From Synergistaceae bacterium (lineage in GTDB: Bacteria; Synergistota; Synergistia; Synergistales; Aminobacteriaceae): DNA of 64,000 nt. Below are positions 1 through 8,107 of this stretch, one piece after another; the first letter of the stretch is position 1, and the number at the start of each line of letters is the position of its first letter. The notes beneath the pieces were generated by a model. The model was not told the origin of the DNA and searched no databases. It saw nothing but the letters and a program-made list of their open reading frames with translations. Made by a program: the position numbers and the translations under genes. Where the stretch lies: positions 1 through 64,000 of the forward strand of contig JAFYBQ010000037.1 in NCBI GenBank assembly GCA_017540085.1. Direction: 5' to 3'.

Positions 1-570
1 AGAATGACACATCTGACTGACCTAGAAATTCTTGACACCTACAATGCTCAAGTGCGGGGCATTTGCAATTACTATGCGCTGGCAAGCAATTACTGCAAGC
101 TGTCATATTTTGTCTACCTCATGGAATATAGCTGTCTGAAGACTTTAGCAGCAAAACATAAATCTAGTGTTGCTAAAATATATGCCAAGTACCGACAGGG
201 AAGCACATGGGGTATACCATACGAAAGCAAGAAAGGCAAAAAGATAAAAATGCATGTAAGGCTTAAAGATTGCCACCGCTCAAGTGCATATGACGGTGAA
301 GTGAGCATTGACGTAGACCAAGTACGCACAAAATATCACAACACGAACGTTAATACGCTTGATGCAAGGCTAAAGGCAAATACATGCGAGCTTTGTGGCA
401 GGAGTGGCGGAGATACGCAATACGAAATCCACCACGTGAACAAAGTGAAAAACCTTTCAGGGCGTACGCTATGGGAAAAAGTCATGATTGCCAGAAGACG
501 CAAAACACTTGTTGTGTGCAAAGAATGCCACCAAAAGATACATCAACAAAGCAGTAAAAAAAAGGCGTAA
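1..570 (+). CDS. Group II intron reverse transcriptase/maturase, C-terminal part (5' end outside window)
   Basis: This is the end of an LtrA-type intron-encoded protein; the frame is already open at base 1. The first ~90 residues match the maturase (domain X) region, with the stretch FVYLMEYSCLKTLA followed by a lysine-rich helix that binds intron RNA. Residues ~127-180 form an HNH endonuclease: a CELC pair, the IHH catalytic pair and a distal CKECH. The protein would splice its host intron and nick target DNA during retrohoming. The stop is followed at once by intron domain V, the expected order for an ORF in domain IV. The reverse transcriptase domain lies upstream of the window, so intactness cannot be judged. 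Confidence 0.88.
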   Translation, partial: RMTHLTDLEILDTYNAQVRGICNYYALASNYCKLSYFVYLMEYSCLKTLAAKHKSSVAKIYAKYRQGSTWGIPYESKKGKKIKMHVRLKDCHRSSAYDGEVSIDVDQVRTKYHNTNVNTLDARLKANTCELCGRSGGDTQYEIHHVNKVKNLSGRTLWEKVMIARRRKTLVVCKECHQKIHQQSSKKKA

Positions 571-584
571 TTAGAGTAAATGGC

Positions 585-680
585 GAGCCGTATACATTGA
601 GAAGTGTAAGTACGGTTCTGAGAGAGGTTTGTGCAAACCTACTGTAGAAATACAGCAAGGCGGCACTTACCTACTCTACA
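585..680 (+). ncRNA. Group II intron 3' end (domains V and VI)
   Basis: Bases 585-618 form a 34-nt hairpin starting GAGCCGTA and closing TACGGTTC, the standard domain V core with its catalytic triad region. Two small hairpins follow (AGGTTTG/CAAACCT and CTGTA/TACAG), fitting domain VI and the 3' end. The intron probably ends near 679-681, at CTCTAC or CTCTACAT, because an open coding frame resumes there. The exact splice site cannot be fixed without the 5' exon. Confidence 0.8.
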
Positions 681-802
681 TCGGCAATGAAGGCATTTCC
701 ATCATCGAGAATGCTGACAGACTCGGCATTCCCATTCTCGGCTTTATTCGCGACAGATTCCTCAATATGAAGAAGCTGAATAAAAATAAGGTTTCCGCAT
801 GA
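680..802 (+). pseudogene. 3' exon of an unidentified gene interrupted by the group II intron
   Basis: From ~680 an open frame runs 40 codons to TGA at 800-802, with the readable stretch ENADRLGIPILGFIRDRF. It has no start of its own and begins exactly where the intron ends, so it is read as the downstream exon of the invaded gene. Its stop overlaps the ATG of the methylase fragment at 799 (ATGA), as in a coupled operon, so host gene and methylase probably belonged to one phage- or island-type module. I do not recognise the family. Confidence 0.45.
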
Positions 803-1086
803 AGTGTCAGCTTATACACGACCACTTTCAGAACTTCCGCTCTTACGGTCTCCCGAAAGCACAGTTCATCATCGCCGACATTCTTTACAACTTTTCGGGG
901 GACTTCTACGCCTCACGGCATAGCTGGTGGAAGGACGGCAAAATTGAGAACGGTGCGAGCTGTGTCGCGGGAAAAGCTGCTTTCAATTCGGACGCTGCTT
1001 TTAATCTCACCGAGTATTTTCACTTCCGCTCGTCTTCATCAAAAGCTCTTCTCCTCAGGTTCTCAAAGCTAACATACGGATTGTAG
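799..1086 (+). pseudogene. DNA methyltransferase, N-terminal fragment
   Basis: The first ~74 residues resemble the N-terminus of phage-type site-specific DNA methylases, including the segment before and after the catalytic (D/N)PPY motif. Here that motif reads IADILYN where relatives have IADxPYN, so the key proline is lost. Homology stops near base 1019 after NLTEYFHF; the remaining codons are antisense to another gene tail (1020-1151). The fragment is therefore truncated and fused to unrelated DNA. With the P-to-L change and no target-recognition region it should be inactive. Identification is from motif memory, moderately sure. Confidence 0.5.
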
Positions 1087-1151
1087 GGGTTGTTGAGTAT
1101 ACTCTCGTCCTCTACCGCAACAAGCTGCCTAATTTCATGAACTCCGGCCAT
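1020..1151 (-). pseudogene. Tail of an unidentified gene, opposite strand to methylase fragment
   Basis: An open minus-strand frame of 43 codons from ATG (1151) to TGA (1020-1022) ends in an acidic tail DEDERK and contains VAVEDESILNNPYNPYVSF. It looks like the true C-terminus of some protein rather than noise, because it defines the point where methylase similarity stops. It overlaps, in another frame, the end of the fused ABC fragment at 1112-1636. No family recognised. Confidence 0.3.
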
Positions 1152-1770
1152 GACTCCGGGATTTTCCATCCGTGAGCGTCAAATATATCCTTGTTGTAGT
1201 CTGAGATGTCCGCAAGCAGTTCCGCGTCCTGAAAGTTTGAGTACTTTACCTCTCCTCCGATCCCGATAATGTCCGGGTAATTCTCGCGTATGAATCTCGT
1301 CTTGAGAATCGTAATCGGCTCATTAGGTGAATAGTTGTGAGGTGAATAGCCGAGAAGCTCGAACACGGTTATTTTTGTGTCAAACGGTGCTGTGAGTTTG
1401 CAGAGTAATTCGGCCTTAGCGTTAATGAATTTCATTTGCGGCGAACCTATGAACCCCGCCACGAAAATATTATCCGGCTTGTTGTACAGCACTGTAAGCG
1501 ATGCAGCCTTCTGCACGCTTCCGTCTTTCATGACAACGATACGGATACCGAGCGTCGTTGCTTCCGTCTGGTCGTGCGTAACGTAAATTATTGTCGCGCC
1601 GAGTCTGTCGTGCAGCTTTGCGATTTCGGCTCTCATCCATCAGGAAGACTTGCGGATTACTGACGATTGCGCGTCCCATTGCGACTCTCTGACGCTGACC
1701 CCTGACAGCTGAGACTGTCTGCGGTCTAAAACTTTCTCAAGCTACAAGATTCTCGCGGCTTCCTTCACGG
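1112..1770 (-). pseudogene. Sugar ABC transporter ATPase (MalK/UgpC type), frameshifted and truncated
   Basis: The minus strand carries pieces of a carbohydrate-import ATPase: AARIL...LEKVLDRR, the signature LSGGQRQR, MGRAIVSNPQVFLMDE (Walker B), MRAEIAKLHDRLGATI, the H-loop VTHDQTEA, and YNKP-NIFVAGFIGSPQ. Two lesions separate them. One base is missing in the signature (about 1697-1706). The LMDE-to-MRAEIA join lacks the D-loop stretch, with a GATGAG/ATGAGA overlap suggesting deletion at microhomology. After FIGSPQMKFINA the frame runs into sequence resembling part of a solute-binding protein (ILKTRFIRENYPDI, SWPEFM), so it is a mosaic. It cannot make a working ATPase. Confidence 0.7.
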
Positions 1771-1789
1771 CGTTGTTGACTTGGGACTC

Positions 1790-2299
1790 TAGCAATACGG
1801 CCTCGAAGCGAGCGAACCCGGACATTCTTTCGGCTCGGCAAGAAAGAATCATATTACGTCATAAACGGGCGGGGGACTCTTTATTCCGATGACGTTCGCG
1901 ACCGCACTAGGACATTCAGAATCAATTCGGGCGAAGGATTGACGGACTCAGGGTGAAACAGGCTTTAGAGTCCGCCGGATTCACTCATGAAGAACCCGTA
2001 TACAGGACTCATTTCCCGGACTTGAGAGAGAATTTGCGCGATGAGATGTTATTCATTGTCGACAATAATAACGCTTCACAGTTTGAGCTTCTCGGACAAC
2101 TTTATATGTTCGTGGACATTCCCACACGTTCAGCGGAAAACGCCTGCGAGATTTCTACATGCGCGAGGCAGTCTCATACATTGAGAGCAATTATCAGCGT
2201 TATGTTACTGTTGAGGAAATAGCCGGAGCGTTGAGGCTCAAAAGTAGTTATTACGGAGTCTCCCCGCGTGAATGGAGGAACAATCATAAATTAACCTGA
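1790..2299 (+). pseudogene. AraC-family transcriptional regulator, degraded
   Basis: Fragments in different frames add up to an AraC-type sugar regulator. A cupin-like piece (SYYVINGRGTLYSDDV) lies near 1850-1890, a linker piece (MKQALESAGFTHEEPVY to LLGQLYMFVD) at 1953-2117, and a helix-turn-helix piece (RDFYMREAVSYIESNYQ, VTVEEIAGALRL, VSPREWRNNHKLT) at ~2145-2299. A frameshift follows LYMFVDIP, and about eight residues of the second HTH are missing between SSYYG and VSPREW. It lies beside the broken sugar ABC genes and may have been their regulator. Confidence 0.65.
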
Positions 2300-2341
2300 A
2301 AGGGAGTTTTACGGATGATATTGCGGCCTTTCAGGTTTTTC
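2294..2341 (+). terminator. Intrinsic terminator after the AraC remnant
   Basis: ACCTGAAAGG and CCTTTCAGGT form a perfect 10-bp stem followed by TTTTT. It has outlived the gene it served and also lies just past the 3' end of the minus-strand gene at 2344. Confidence 0.75.
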
Positions 2342-2343
2342 AT

Positions 2344-2742
2344 TCAGTGTATCCTGCGGCTGTCAGCTATAATACTTAATACCCAGAAAGCATCAGCCAG
2401 TAGTATAGCCAACCCGAACCACGGCGCGGCTCTGAGGGCGGAAAAAGTTTCTGCTCTCAGAATATAGGAGCTTGCAAACACAAGAAATATTCCGTAAGCA
2501 AAACGCAGGCTCTTTGCGGGACGGCAGAAGAAAATCAACGCTACCAGCAGAATAATTACAGCTCCGAACGATATATACGGCATAGCCTCCGAGGTAAATA
2601 CATTATTCAGAAGCCAGGCATTTTTGAGGACTAAATAGCGGTGCATACCCATTTTCATCCCAGCGAAATATTCCGCAACACAGCACGCAGGCAAAGCAGC
2701 GAACACTAAGAGAACAGAAACAATTTCAGAAAAACGCCTCAT
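2344..2742 (-). CDS. Hypothetical integral membrane protein
   Basis: A 132-residue protein with four likely membrane segments (about residues 8-27, 55-75, 78-95 and 107-127) and few charges. No conserved family recognised. It starts 8 nt after the stop of the rhodanese gene and is the last gene of the amino-acid ABC operon, so it is probably co-expressed with it. A membrane partner of the exported rhodanese is possible but is only inferred from position. Confidence 0.6.
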   Translation of the reverse strand: MRRFSEIVSVLLVFAALPACCVAEYFAGMKMGMHRYLVLKNAWLLNNVFTSEAMPYISFGAVIILLVALIFFCRPAKSLRFAYGIFLVFASSYILRAETFSALRAAPWFGLAILLADAFWVLSIIADSRRIH

Positions 2743-2750
2743 AGTATTTC

Positions 2751-4082
2751 CTACTTGTACTGCGGTTTCTGATCTCCGAACATAACAGGATTCGAGGGAT
2801 CATTTGACCATTCGCACCAGCCGCCGTCATACAAAGATATATCAGGCCAGCCCAGCACGACAAACTCAAAATTAACTTCAGCGGCTCTCCAGCCCGTTCC
2901 GCAGAATGTCGCTATCTTGTTTTCCGGGTGAATGCCCCATTCATTCCACAGCTGTGTGATTTCGATCCCGTTCCGCATTGTTCCATCGATATTCTCAAAG
3001 TCCGGCAGGGTCTGCGCGTCAGGCCCGCAATGCCCCCAGACATCGCCGGAAATACGCCCTTTGCGCTCAAGCCACGCATAGCCGGAAGTTTCACCGATCT
3101 GTTCAGGCCATGAACGAATACTCACAAGCCGCCCGTTAGAGTCCGCGAGGATTGCTTTTGCTTCTTCTGTGCCGATAACGAGATTTTTGTTGCCGGGCAC
3201 TGAAGCTCCAAAATCTTTCACGGGGCTTTTTGGTGTTGACTCTTTTGTTACGGGAAGCCCTGCCATTTCCCACGCGCTGAACCCTCCGTCAAGAAGCCTC
3301 ACATCCTCAACTCCGCAGTACATCAAAATCCATGCTATTCTCGCGGCGGCCATGTTAGCGGTTGTGCTGTATACGATGACAAGGGTGTCCTTTGTGATTC
3401 CGTTGGCTTCCATTGCTGACTTCAGTCTCTCGTCTGAAAGCTGATTCCAGATTGGCCCCTCTTCAAATTCGTCTGTGTTTATGTGAATTGAGCCGGGTAT
3501 ATGTCCGTTAGCATATGAAGTTTTTTCTTCACCCCAGCTTGCTTCAAACACTTTGAAAGGTCTGCCGTCATAGTTTTCAGGCGTTTTCCCGTCCATTAAT
3601 GCCTTCAGCCACTCAGGATATACAAGAAGCCGATAATTTGGGTAGCTGTACATCGGTATAGTTTCGTCTGATGTCCATTTTGAGGCCGGAAGGGTGAAAA
3701 GAACAGCGCGCTTTACGTTTTTCCTTGCGAGTCCGTCAAGAAGTCTGCTGTCTATTTTGTCAGCACCGTAAAGAATGACAGTTTTCCCCTCTGAAACTCC
3801 CTTCTGCGTGAGAATGTCATCAAGTTTCTCGTCATCCGCGAGCTTCAGCCATGAAACAGGAAAATCCACAGCACCCGCTACATGTCCTCCCCGCACAGCT
3901 CCGTCAAGTCTCCATCCCATGTAGGCGGCTTCAGGTCTCAGATCAAGCATAACACTGTCAGCATTGCCGATGTAACTGCGGAATACTGCAACGGAATCGG
4001 TTACTGTCAGCGAAACTCCTTCAGCAAAGCACGGAGTAATCAGCAACATTGAAACAAAGAGAGCAGAAATTACTTTCCTCAT
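2751..4082 (-). CDS. Exported protein with three rhodanese-like domains
   Basis: The start is placed at 4082 because a strong GGGGAGG lies 9 nt upstream and the protein then opens with a classical signal peptide (MRKVISALFVSMLLITPCFA). Three rhodanese folds follow, roughly residues 25-140, 170-290 and 300-440. Only the last has the active-site cysteine (FCGTGWRA). The equivalent loops of the first two (ILYGADK and IVYSTTANMAA) lack it, so they are structural or binding domains. Family members move sulfane sulfur between thiols. The protein should act outside the cytoplasmic membrane. It lies 13 nt after an amino-acid binding protein gene, hinting that the transporter handles a sulfur compound; that link is inference. 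Confidence 0.85.
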   Translation of the reverse strand: MRKVISALFVSMLLITPCFAEGVSLTVTDSVAVFRSYIGNADSVMLDLRPEAAYMGWRLDGAVRGGHVAGAVDFPVSWLKLADDEKLDDILTQKGVSEGKTVILYGADKIDSRLLDGLARKNVKRAVLFTLPASKWTSDETIPMYSYPNYRLLVYPEWLKALMDGKTPENYDGRPFKVFEASWGEEKTSYANGHIPGSIHINTDEFEEGPIWNQLSDERLKSAMEANGITKDTLVIVYSTTANMAAARIAWILMYCGVEDVRLLDGGFSAWEMAGLPVTKESTPKSPVKDFGASVPGNKNLVIGTEEAKAILADSNGRLVSIRSWPEQIGETSGYAWLERKGRISGDVWGHCGPDAQTLPDFENIDGTMRNGIEITQLWNEWGIHPENKIATFCGTGWRAAEVNFEFVVLGWPDISLYDGGWCEWSNDPSNPVMFGDQKPQYK

Positions 4083-4095
4083 CTCATGGCCTCCC

Positions 4096-4890
4096 CTAGA
4101 ATTTCCAGGGCGATACGTAGCCTTCAGGGGGATTGCTGTAATCCTCGCTGAACCATTTTTCATATATCGCCTTCAATGAGCCGTCAGCTTTCATTTCCTG
4201 TATCGCTTTCGTTACGATTCTGCAAAGCTCCTCTGATTTCGGGTCTCCTTTGCGGAAGGGGAACGCCTTTTCTCCGACAGTGATATTTTCCTCAACCGTT
4301 CGCGCTTTAAGGTAGCCGTTCTTTATCTTGAATGCCGCCTCACTGCCCGCGAAAATCATAACATCAACTTTTCCCTGCCTGAATGACTCGTTAAGCAAAT
4401 CGCTCGAATCATACACAACTAACTCGACTTTGATTCCCTCTTTCTCTGCAATCTGCTTGAAGAGATTCCCGCCGTTTGACCCGGAGGAATAGCCGCATTT
4501 GAGGCCGTCAATGTCTTTCAGGCGTTTGAGGTCTGTGCGGTCTTCATGTACGACTAACTTCTCAGGTATATACGCGTAAGGCTCCGAGAACTGGTACTTG
4601 TCGATTCGTTTCTGATTCACCGTTATCGTGTTGCCGACAGTATCAGCGCGCCCGGAGTCCAAATACCCGAATAGCGTGTTGAACTCGCCCGTAACAAAAT
4701 TCACCTTGAGGCCGGTTTTCTCAGCGATTACCGCCCAAATATCCGGCTCAGTTCCGAGATGTTTTCCGCCCGTGATGTATGTGTTTGGGACGGACGAATT
4801 TCCCGAAGCAACCGTGATTTCTTTCGGAGCGTCAGCAAACGCAATCCCCGAAACTGCAACGACAAGCAAAGCAAACAATAAACGTTTCAT
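4096..4890 (-). CDS. Amino-acid ABC transporter substrate-binding protein (SBP family 3)
   Basis: A signal peptide (MKRLLFALLVVAVSGIAFA) leads into a 245-residue type II binding protein in the normal lobe order. Lobe 1 carries the TEPDIWAVIAEKTG and SGRADTVGNTIT segments and SEPYAY; the crossover is at KDIDGLKCGYSSGS. Lobe 2 carries QGKVDVMIF and KAIQEMKADGSLKAIYEKW. It would deliver a polar amino acid or small amino-acid-like solute to the permease encoded 45 nt upstream. The ligand cannot be read from sequence. It serves as an in-window control for the permuted relative at 50161-50961. Confidence 0.9.
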   Translation of the reverse strand: MKRLLFALLVVAVSGIAFADAPKEITVASGNSSVPNTYITGGKHLGTEPDIWAVIAEKTGLKVNFVTGEFNTLFGYLDSGRADTVGNTITVNQKRIDKYQFSEPYAYIPEKLVVHEDRTDLKRLKDIDGLKCGYSSGSNGGNLFKQIAEKEGIKVELVVYDSSDLLNESFRQGKVDVMIFAGSEAAFKIKNGYLKARTVEENITVGEKAFPFRKGDPKSEELCRIVTKAIQEMKADGSLKAIYEKWFSEDYSNPPEGYVSPWKF

Positions 4891-4934
4891 GATGTAACAC
4901 CTTCCTGTGAAAATTTATGCCAAAGAGCGAGGGA

Positions 4935-5600
4935 CTAATACAATTTCGCAAGCCTCCGCTCGATAAGCCGCAACACAAATTCAACCGCTAAAACTATAAC
5001 GAGATATACAACCGTAACGCACAAATATGCCTCAAAGAATCTCAGGCTCAATGCCGCCTCCATTTTCGCAGTACCCATGACATCAGCAAGCCCGACAGTG
5101 AAGCCCAATGCCGTACCCTTTATGATTCCGATAAAGTGATTCCCGATTGACGGGACAGCGACAACGAAAGCCTGAGGAAGTATCACCCTCATCATCGCCT
5201 GACGCTTGGTCATTCCGATTGAGTAACACGCCTCAATTTGTCCCCTGTCAACAGACTCAAGCGCAGCCCGGAAACTTTCGGCCATGAATGCAGAAGTGTT
5301 GAAGATCAGACTCAGTACGACAGCCTGAAACGGAGTCATGTCCTTCAATGCCGGAAAAATGCAGGGAAGCGCAAAGAATATCATGAACAATTCAACAACA
5401 AGAGGAGTCGCCCTGAACACCGTAATGAACACGTCAAAAAATTATGTCAGCACCGGGATTTTGTAGTAGCGTATTATTGCTATGAAGAGTGATAATATCA
5501 GCGTCCCGATTAATGACAGTATTGCAATTTCAGAAGTGAGTCCGAGTGATGACAGTACTAGCGGAAAAAGCCCCGCGAAATTATTGATGTCGAATAACAT
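4935..5600 (-). pseudogene. Amino-acid ABC transporter permease (HisM/GlnP type) with an in-frame TAA
   Basis: A 222-codon frame begins at ATG 5600 after GGAGGGG and encodes a typical small permease with several membrane helices and the ATPase-contact loop (GQIEACYSIGMTKRQAMMRVILP). Codon 53 (plus 5442-5444) is TAA, between YYKIPVLT and FFDVFITVFRATPLV. Both sides are in the same frame and both match the family, so this is a point change (most simply CAA to TAA), not a frameshift. A GTG at 5432 could restart but has no ribosome site and would omit the first helix. The neighbouring genes are intact. Recent loss, a strain variant or a base-call error are all possible. Confidence 0.8.
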
Positions 5601-5601
5601 A

Positions 5602-6339
5602 TTACCCCTCCATAGCCATGCTGACGAATCGCCGTATACGCTCATTGCCGGAATGCTCGAATATCTCCGAGGGACTTCCCTGCCCTGCAACGACTCCGCC
5701 CTCAAGAAATATCATCGTGTCGGCAATCTCACGTGCGAATTTCATCTCATGCGTAACGATTAGCATTGTGATGTTAGTTTTTGCGAGACGGCGTATTACT
5801 TCGAGTACTTCACCGGTTAATTCGGGGTCAAGTGAGCTTGTCGGCTCGTCAAAAAGTATAACGTCAGCGTCAGAAGCTACAGCCCGTGCAATTCCGACTC
5901 TCTGCTGCTGGCCTCCTGACATTTTGCGGGGGTAAAAATTTTCTTTGTCAGCGAGTCCGACTTTTGCGAGAAGGTCTCTTGCGCGTGACTCTGCTTTCTT
6001 CCTGTCAATTTTCTGTACTGTAATCATAGGCTCCATAACGTTTTCGATGGCTGTCATGTTTCGGAACAGGTTGTAATTCTGAAATACCATTGATGTTTTG
6101 CGCCGTAATCTGTATATGTCGGATGATTTTGCGGCTGAAGCGTCAATTTTCACGCCGTCAATTTCGATTGTGCCGGAGTCGGGGCGTTCGAGAAAATTTA
6201 TGCAGCGGAGAAGGGTTGATTTCCCCGTTCCTGAAGGCCCTATTACGGCCATGACTTTGCCGGACTCAAGCGTGAGATTTACACCTCTGAGAATCTGAAG
6301 GGTGCCGAATGTTTTTGTGAGCTGTGAGATTTTGAGCAA
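5602..6339 (-). CDS. Amino-acid ABC transporter ATP-binding protein (GlnQ/HisP type)
   Basis: This 245-residue ATPase has Walker A GPSGTGKST (~33-41), the Q-loop in MVFQNYNLF, signature MSGGQQQRV, Walker B VILFDEP and H-loop VTHEMKFA. These are the family's usual positions and length, and they are all intact. It energises import by the permease and binding protein downstream. The start is TTG after GGGGGA. Its stop is 1 nt from the permease ATG, and that gene's ribosome site lies inside this one, so the two are translationally coupled. It is the first gene of a five-gene minus-strand operon. Confidence 0.92.
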   Translation of the reverse strand: MLKISQLTKTFGTLQILRGVNLTLESGKVMAVIGPSGTGKSTLLRCINFLERPDSGTIEIDGVKIDASAAKSSDIYRLRRKTSMVFQNYNLFRNMTAIENVMEPMITVQKIDRKKAESRARDLLAKVGLADKENFYPRKMSGGQQQRVGIARAVASDADVILFDEPTSSLDPELTGEVLEVIRRLAKTNITMLIVTHEMKFAREIADTMIFLEGGVVAGQGSPSEIFEHSGNERIRRFVSMAMEG

Positions 6340-6421
6340 TATATATTTCCCCCGTTGTTATAGTTATAGTGAAAGGGTGAGGGAAATTATTGAGAGATTA
6401 CGCCGTAGTATTCACAAGCAA

Positions 6422-6464
6422 ATGACATGAAGAATGCAAACCCTGCACCCTGTTTTCATGTCAT
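6422..6464. promoter_or_regulatory. 10-bp perfect inverted repeat upstream of the ABC operon
   Basis: ATGACATGAA (6422-6431) and TTCATGTCAT (6455-6464) are perfect complements around a 23-nt loop. They lie ~85 nt upstream of the ABC ATPase start, in the 314-nt gap between that gene and the TnpB remnant. The element could be a repressor operator, an RNA hairpin in the leader, or an old transposon-end hairpin. There is no good T-run on either side. The rest of the gap (6465-6635) shows nothing I can name. Confidence 0.45.
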
Positions 6465-6629
6465 GTAAAATTTTTCTGAAATGTGAAATACAGCAACAAA
6501 TGTAAATCCTTTCTGTAGGCTCAATAAATTATACACGTGCTTATATGGCAAGTGAGAATAACGAAAAACGCTATCACACCTCAAATGACTTGGCCGGAAA
6601 TTTCATCCTCACAGAAAATTAAGTTAAGT

Positions 6630-7985
6630 ATACGTGCCTGAGCCTCCCCATGCCTAAAGGCAGGGGGTTCTCAAGAAGTTTGATTTTAAGTTTCCACCTG
6701 CATATACAGGCATCCTTATTCTTAAGGGCGTGGCCAGTCCGCCCCTACTGTATAGCCCTATTAAGGGCACAACATTACTTTTCCTGAGTATGTTCAATGC
6801 TCCATTTACATCGGCATTTAACTCAAAACCTGTGCTTGTTCGGTACAATCCTCTGTGAATGCGACTGCCGGAAAATTCATATTTCTGCGGGTTATCGGCG
6901 TTGTATATGGGCATTTCGTCCTTGTCCCAGAATGATGCCTTTGACGTGTAACTCTCTTCCTGTTCATGATATTCAATCCCATACAATTCGCAAAGATACT
7001 CTAACTTTTGCCGGATTTCTCCGTATGGGATATTCACGAAATTCTGATTGTTCACATTTCCCATATGCGTGTCTCTCTGGAATGTTACGTTATATCCGCA
7101 AACTAATATCCCGATACCGTTCAGAAGGCAGTAATTTATGACTTTCCTGCATGATTTAGAGATATAGTCATTCACGCGCAATTTTCTTTTTCTTGCAAGC
7201 TGTCTCTGTCTGAATGTAGGCTTTTTGCCGTAGTTCTGCTTGTCCTTTATGCTTGCTAGTCTGGCATTCACTTTGTTGTACCATTGATTTATCGCTTTCA
7301 GTCTCCGCCCGTCTATTATGAACGACTGCCCCTCACTTGTCGCGCATGTCATCAAGTTGTTTAGCCCGAAATCTATCGCAAGTGCTTTTTGTTTGTCCAA
7401 TTCCCTTTGAGCTGTTACAGCCTCGTATGTATACTGTATCTCAAAGAACCTAGCGTTATTTATCGGGATTATTCGTATGTACTTAACTTTCTTGCCTTCA
7501 AGTATCGGTGGTACTTTTACCGTAAGTTTTGAATGAATAGCTCCGTATTGCTTTGAATATGGCAGTGTGAATATCTGATTGCGTATCGTGAACTGCTGAA
7601 TGATTAACGGTGCATACCCGTCTTTAGGCAATTAATGCGGAATTTTCACCGCTCTGCTGTGCCATATTCGAGTTCAATATTCGGTAATTCCCGGAAGCCT
7701 TCAATATCGCGTAAGTTTTCTCATAGCCGAGATACTTGCCTTCTCTGAAGAAATACTGTCGGTTGACGTAAATAGCCTCATTCATCAGGTTTTTGGAAGT
7801 CCTGCACAATTCACGCAAAACTCGGTAATCATCTTTAGACAAATGCTTTAACTGTTGCTTGACTGTAAGATACATATTCTTTATCTCACCTCCTTTTACT
7901 AGAAGTAAATATTACCAGTAAAAGAATATCAAGCAAAAATTACGTTGCGCCTTATATCCCCATAGCTAAATCTAGGGGTTTTACG
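6630..7985 (-). mobile_element. IS200/IS605-group TnpB-only element (decayed)
   Basis: The limits are set by hairpins on each side of the tnpB remnant. At the right end CCCC-ATGCCTAAAGGCA-GGGG (6647-6668) overlaps the end of tnpB. At the left end CCCC-ATAGCTAAATCTA-GGGG lies near 7960-7980. Such end hairpins are what TnpA of this group recognises, and the 3' end of tnpB is where the guide (omega) RNA is normally encoded. No tnpA is present. The ends are approximate to ~20 bp. Confidence 0.6.
6654..7875 (-). pseudogene. TnpB RNA-guided nuclease, disrupted
   Basis: The N-terminus (MYLTVKQQLKHLSKDDYRVL to ILNSNMAQQ) starts at 7875 after AGGAGGTGA. The body (LPKDGYAPLI onward) continues from 7631 in a different frame. 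Relatives have ~25-30 extra residues between NMAQQ and the KIPHYLPKDG motif. Here that segment is gone, the frame shifts, and the tyrosine of HYLPKDG is a stop (CAT TAA TTG). The body still shows RuvC-like parts (LAIDFGLNNLMT, GFELNADVNGALNI) but none of the CxxC zinc-finger pairs of typical TnpB. It cannot make a full nuclease, although an omega-type RNA from its 3' end could still be transcribed. Confidence 0.85.
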
Positions 7986-8107
7986 GCGGTTTTTTGATAA
8001 TGTCCGAGCTGGTGAACGGGAAAAATCCGTGAAAATATTTTTTCAATTGCGCTTGTGGTATCATTACGGAAAAAATTTCCCGTTTCAGTGTGGTGTTGTA
8101 TATCATT

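Noticed and set aside
4083-4163. Extended N-terminus of the rhodanese protein
   Set aside because: The extra 27 codons overlap the upstream gene and precede a signal peptide; the strong ribosome site is at the later ATG.
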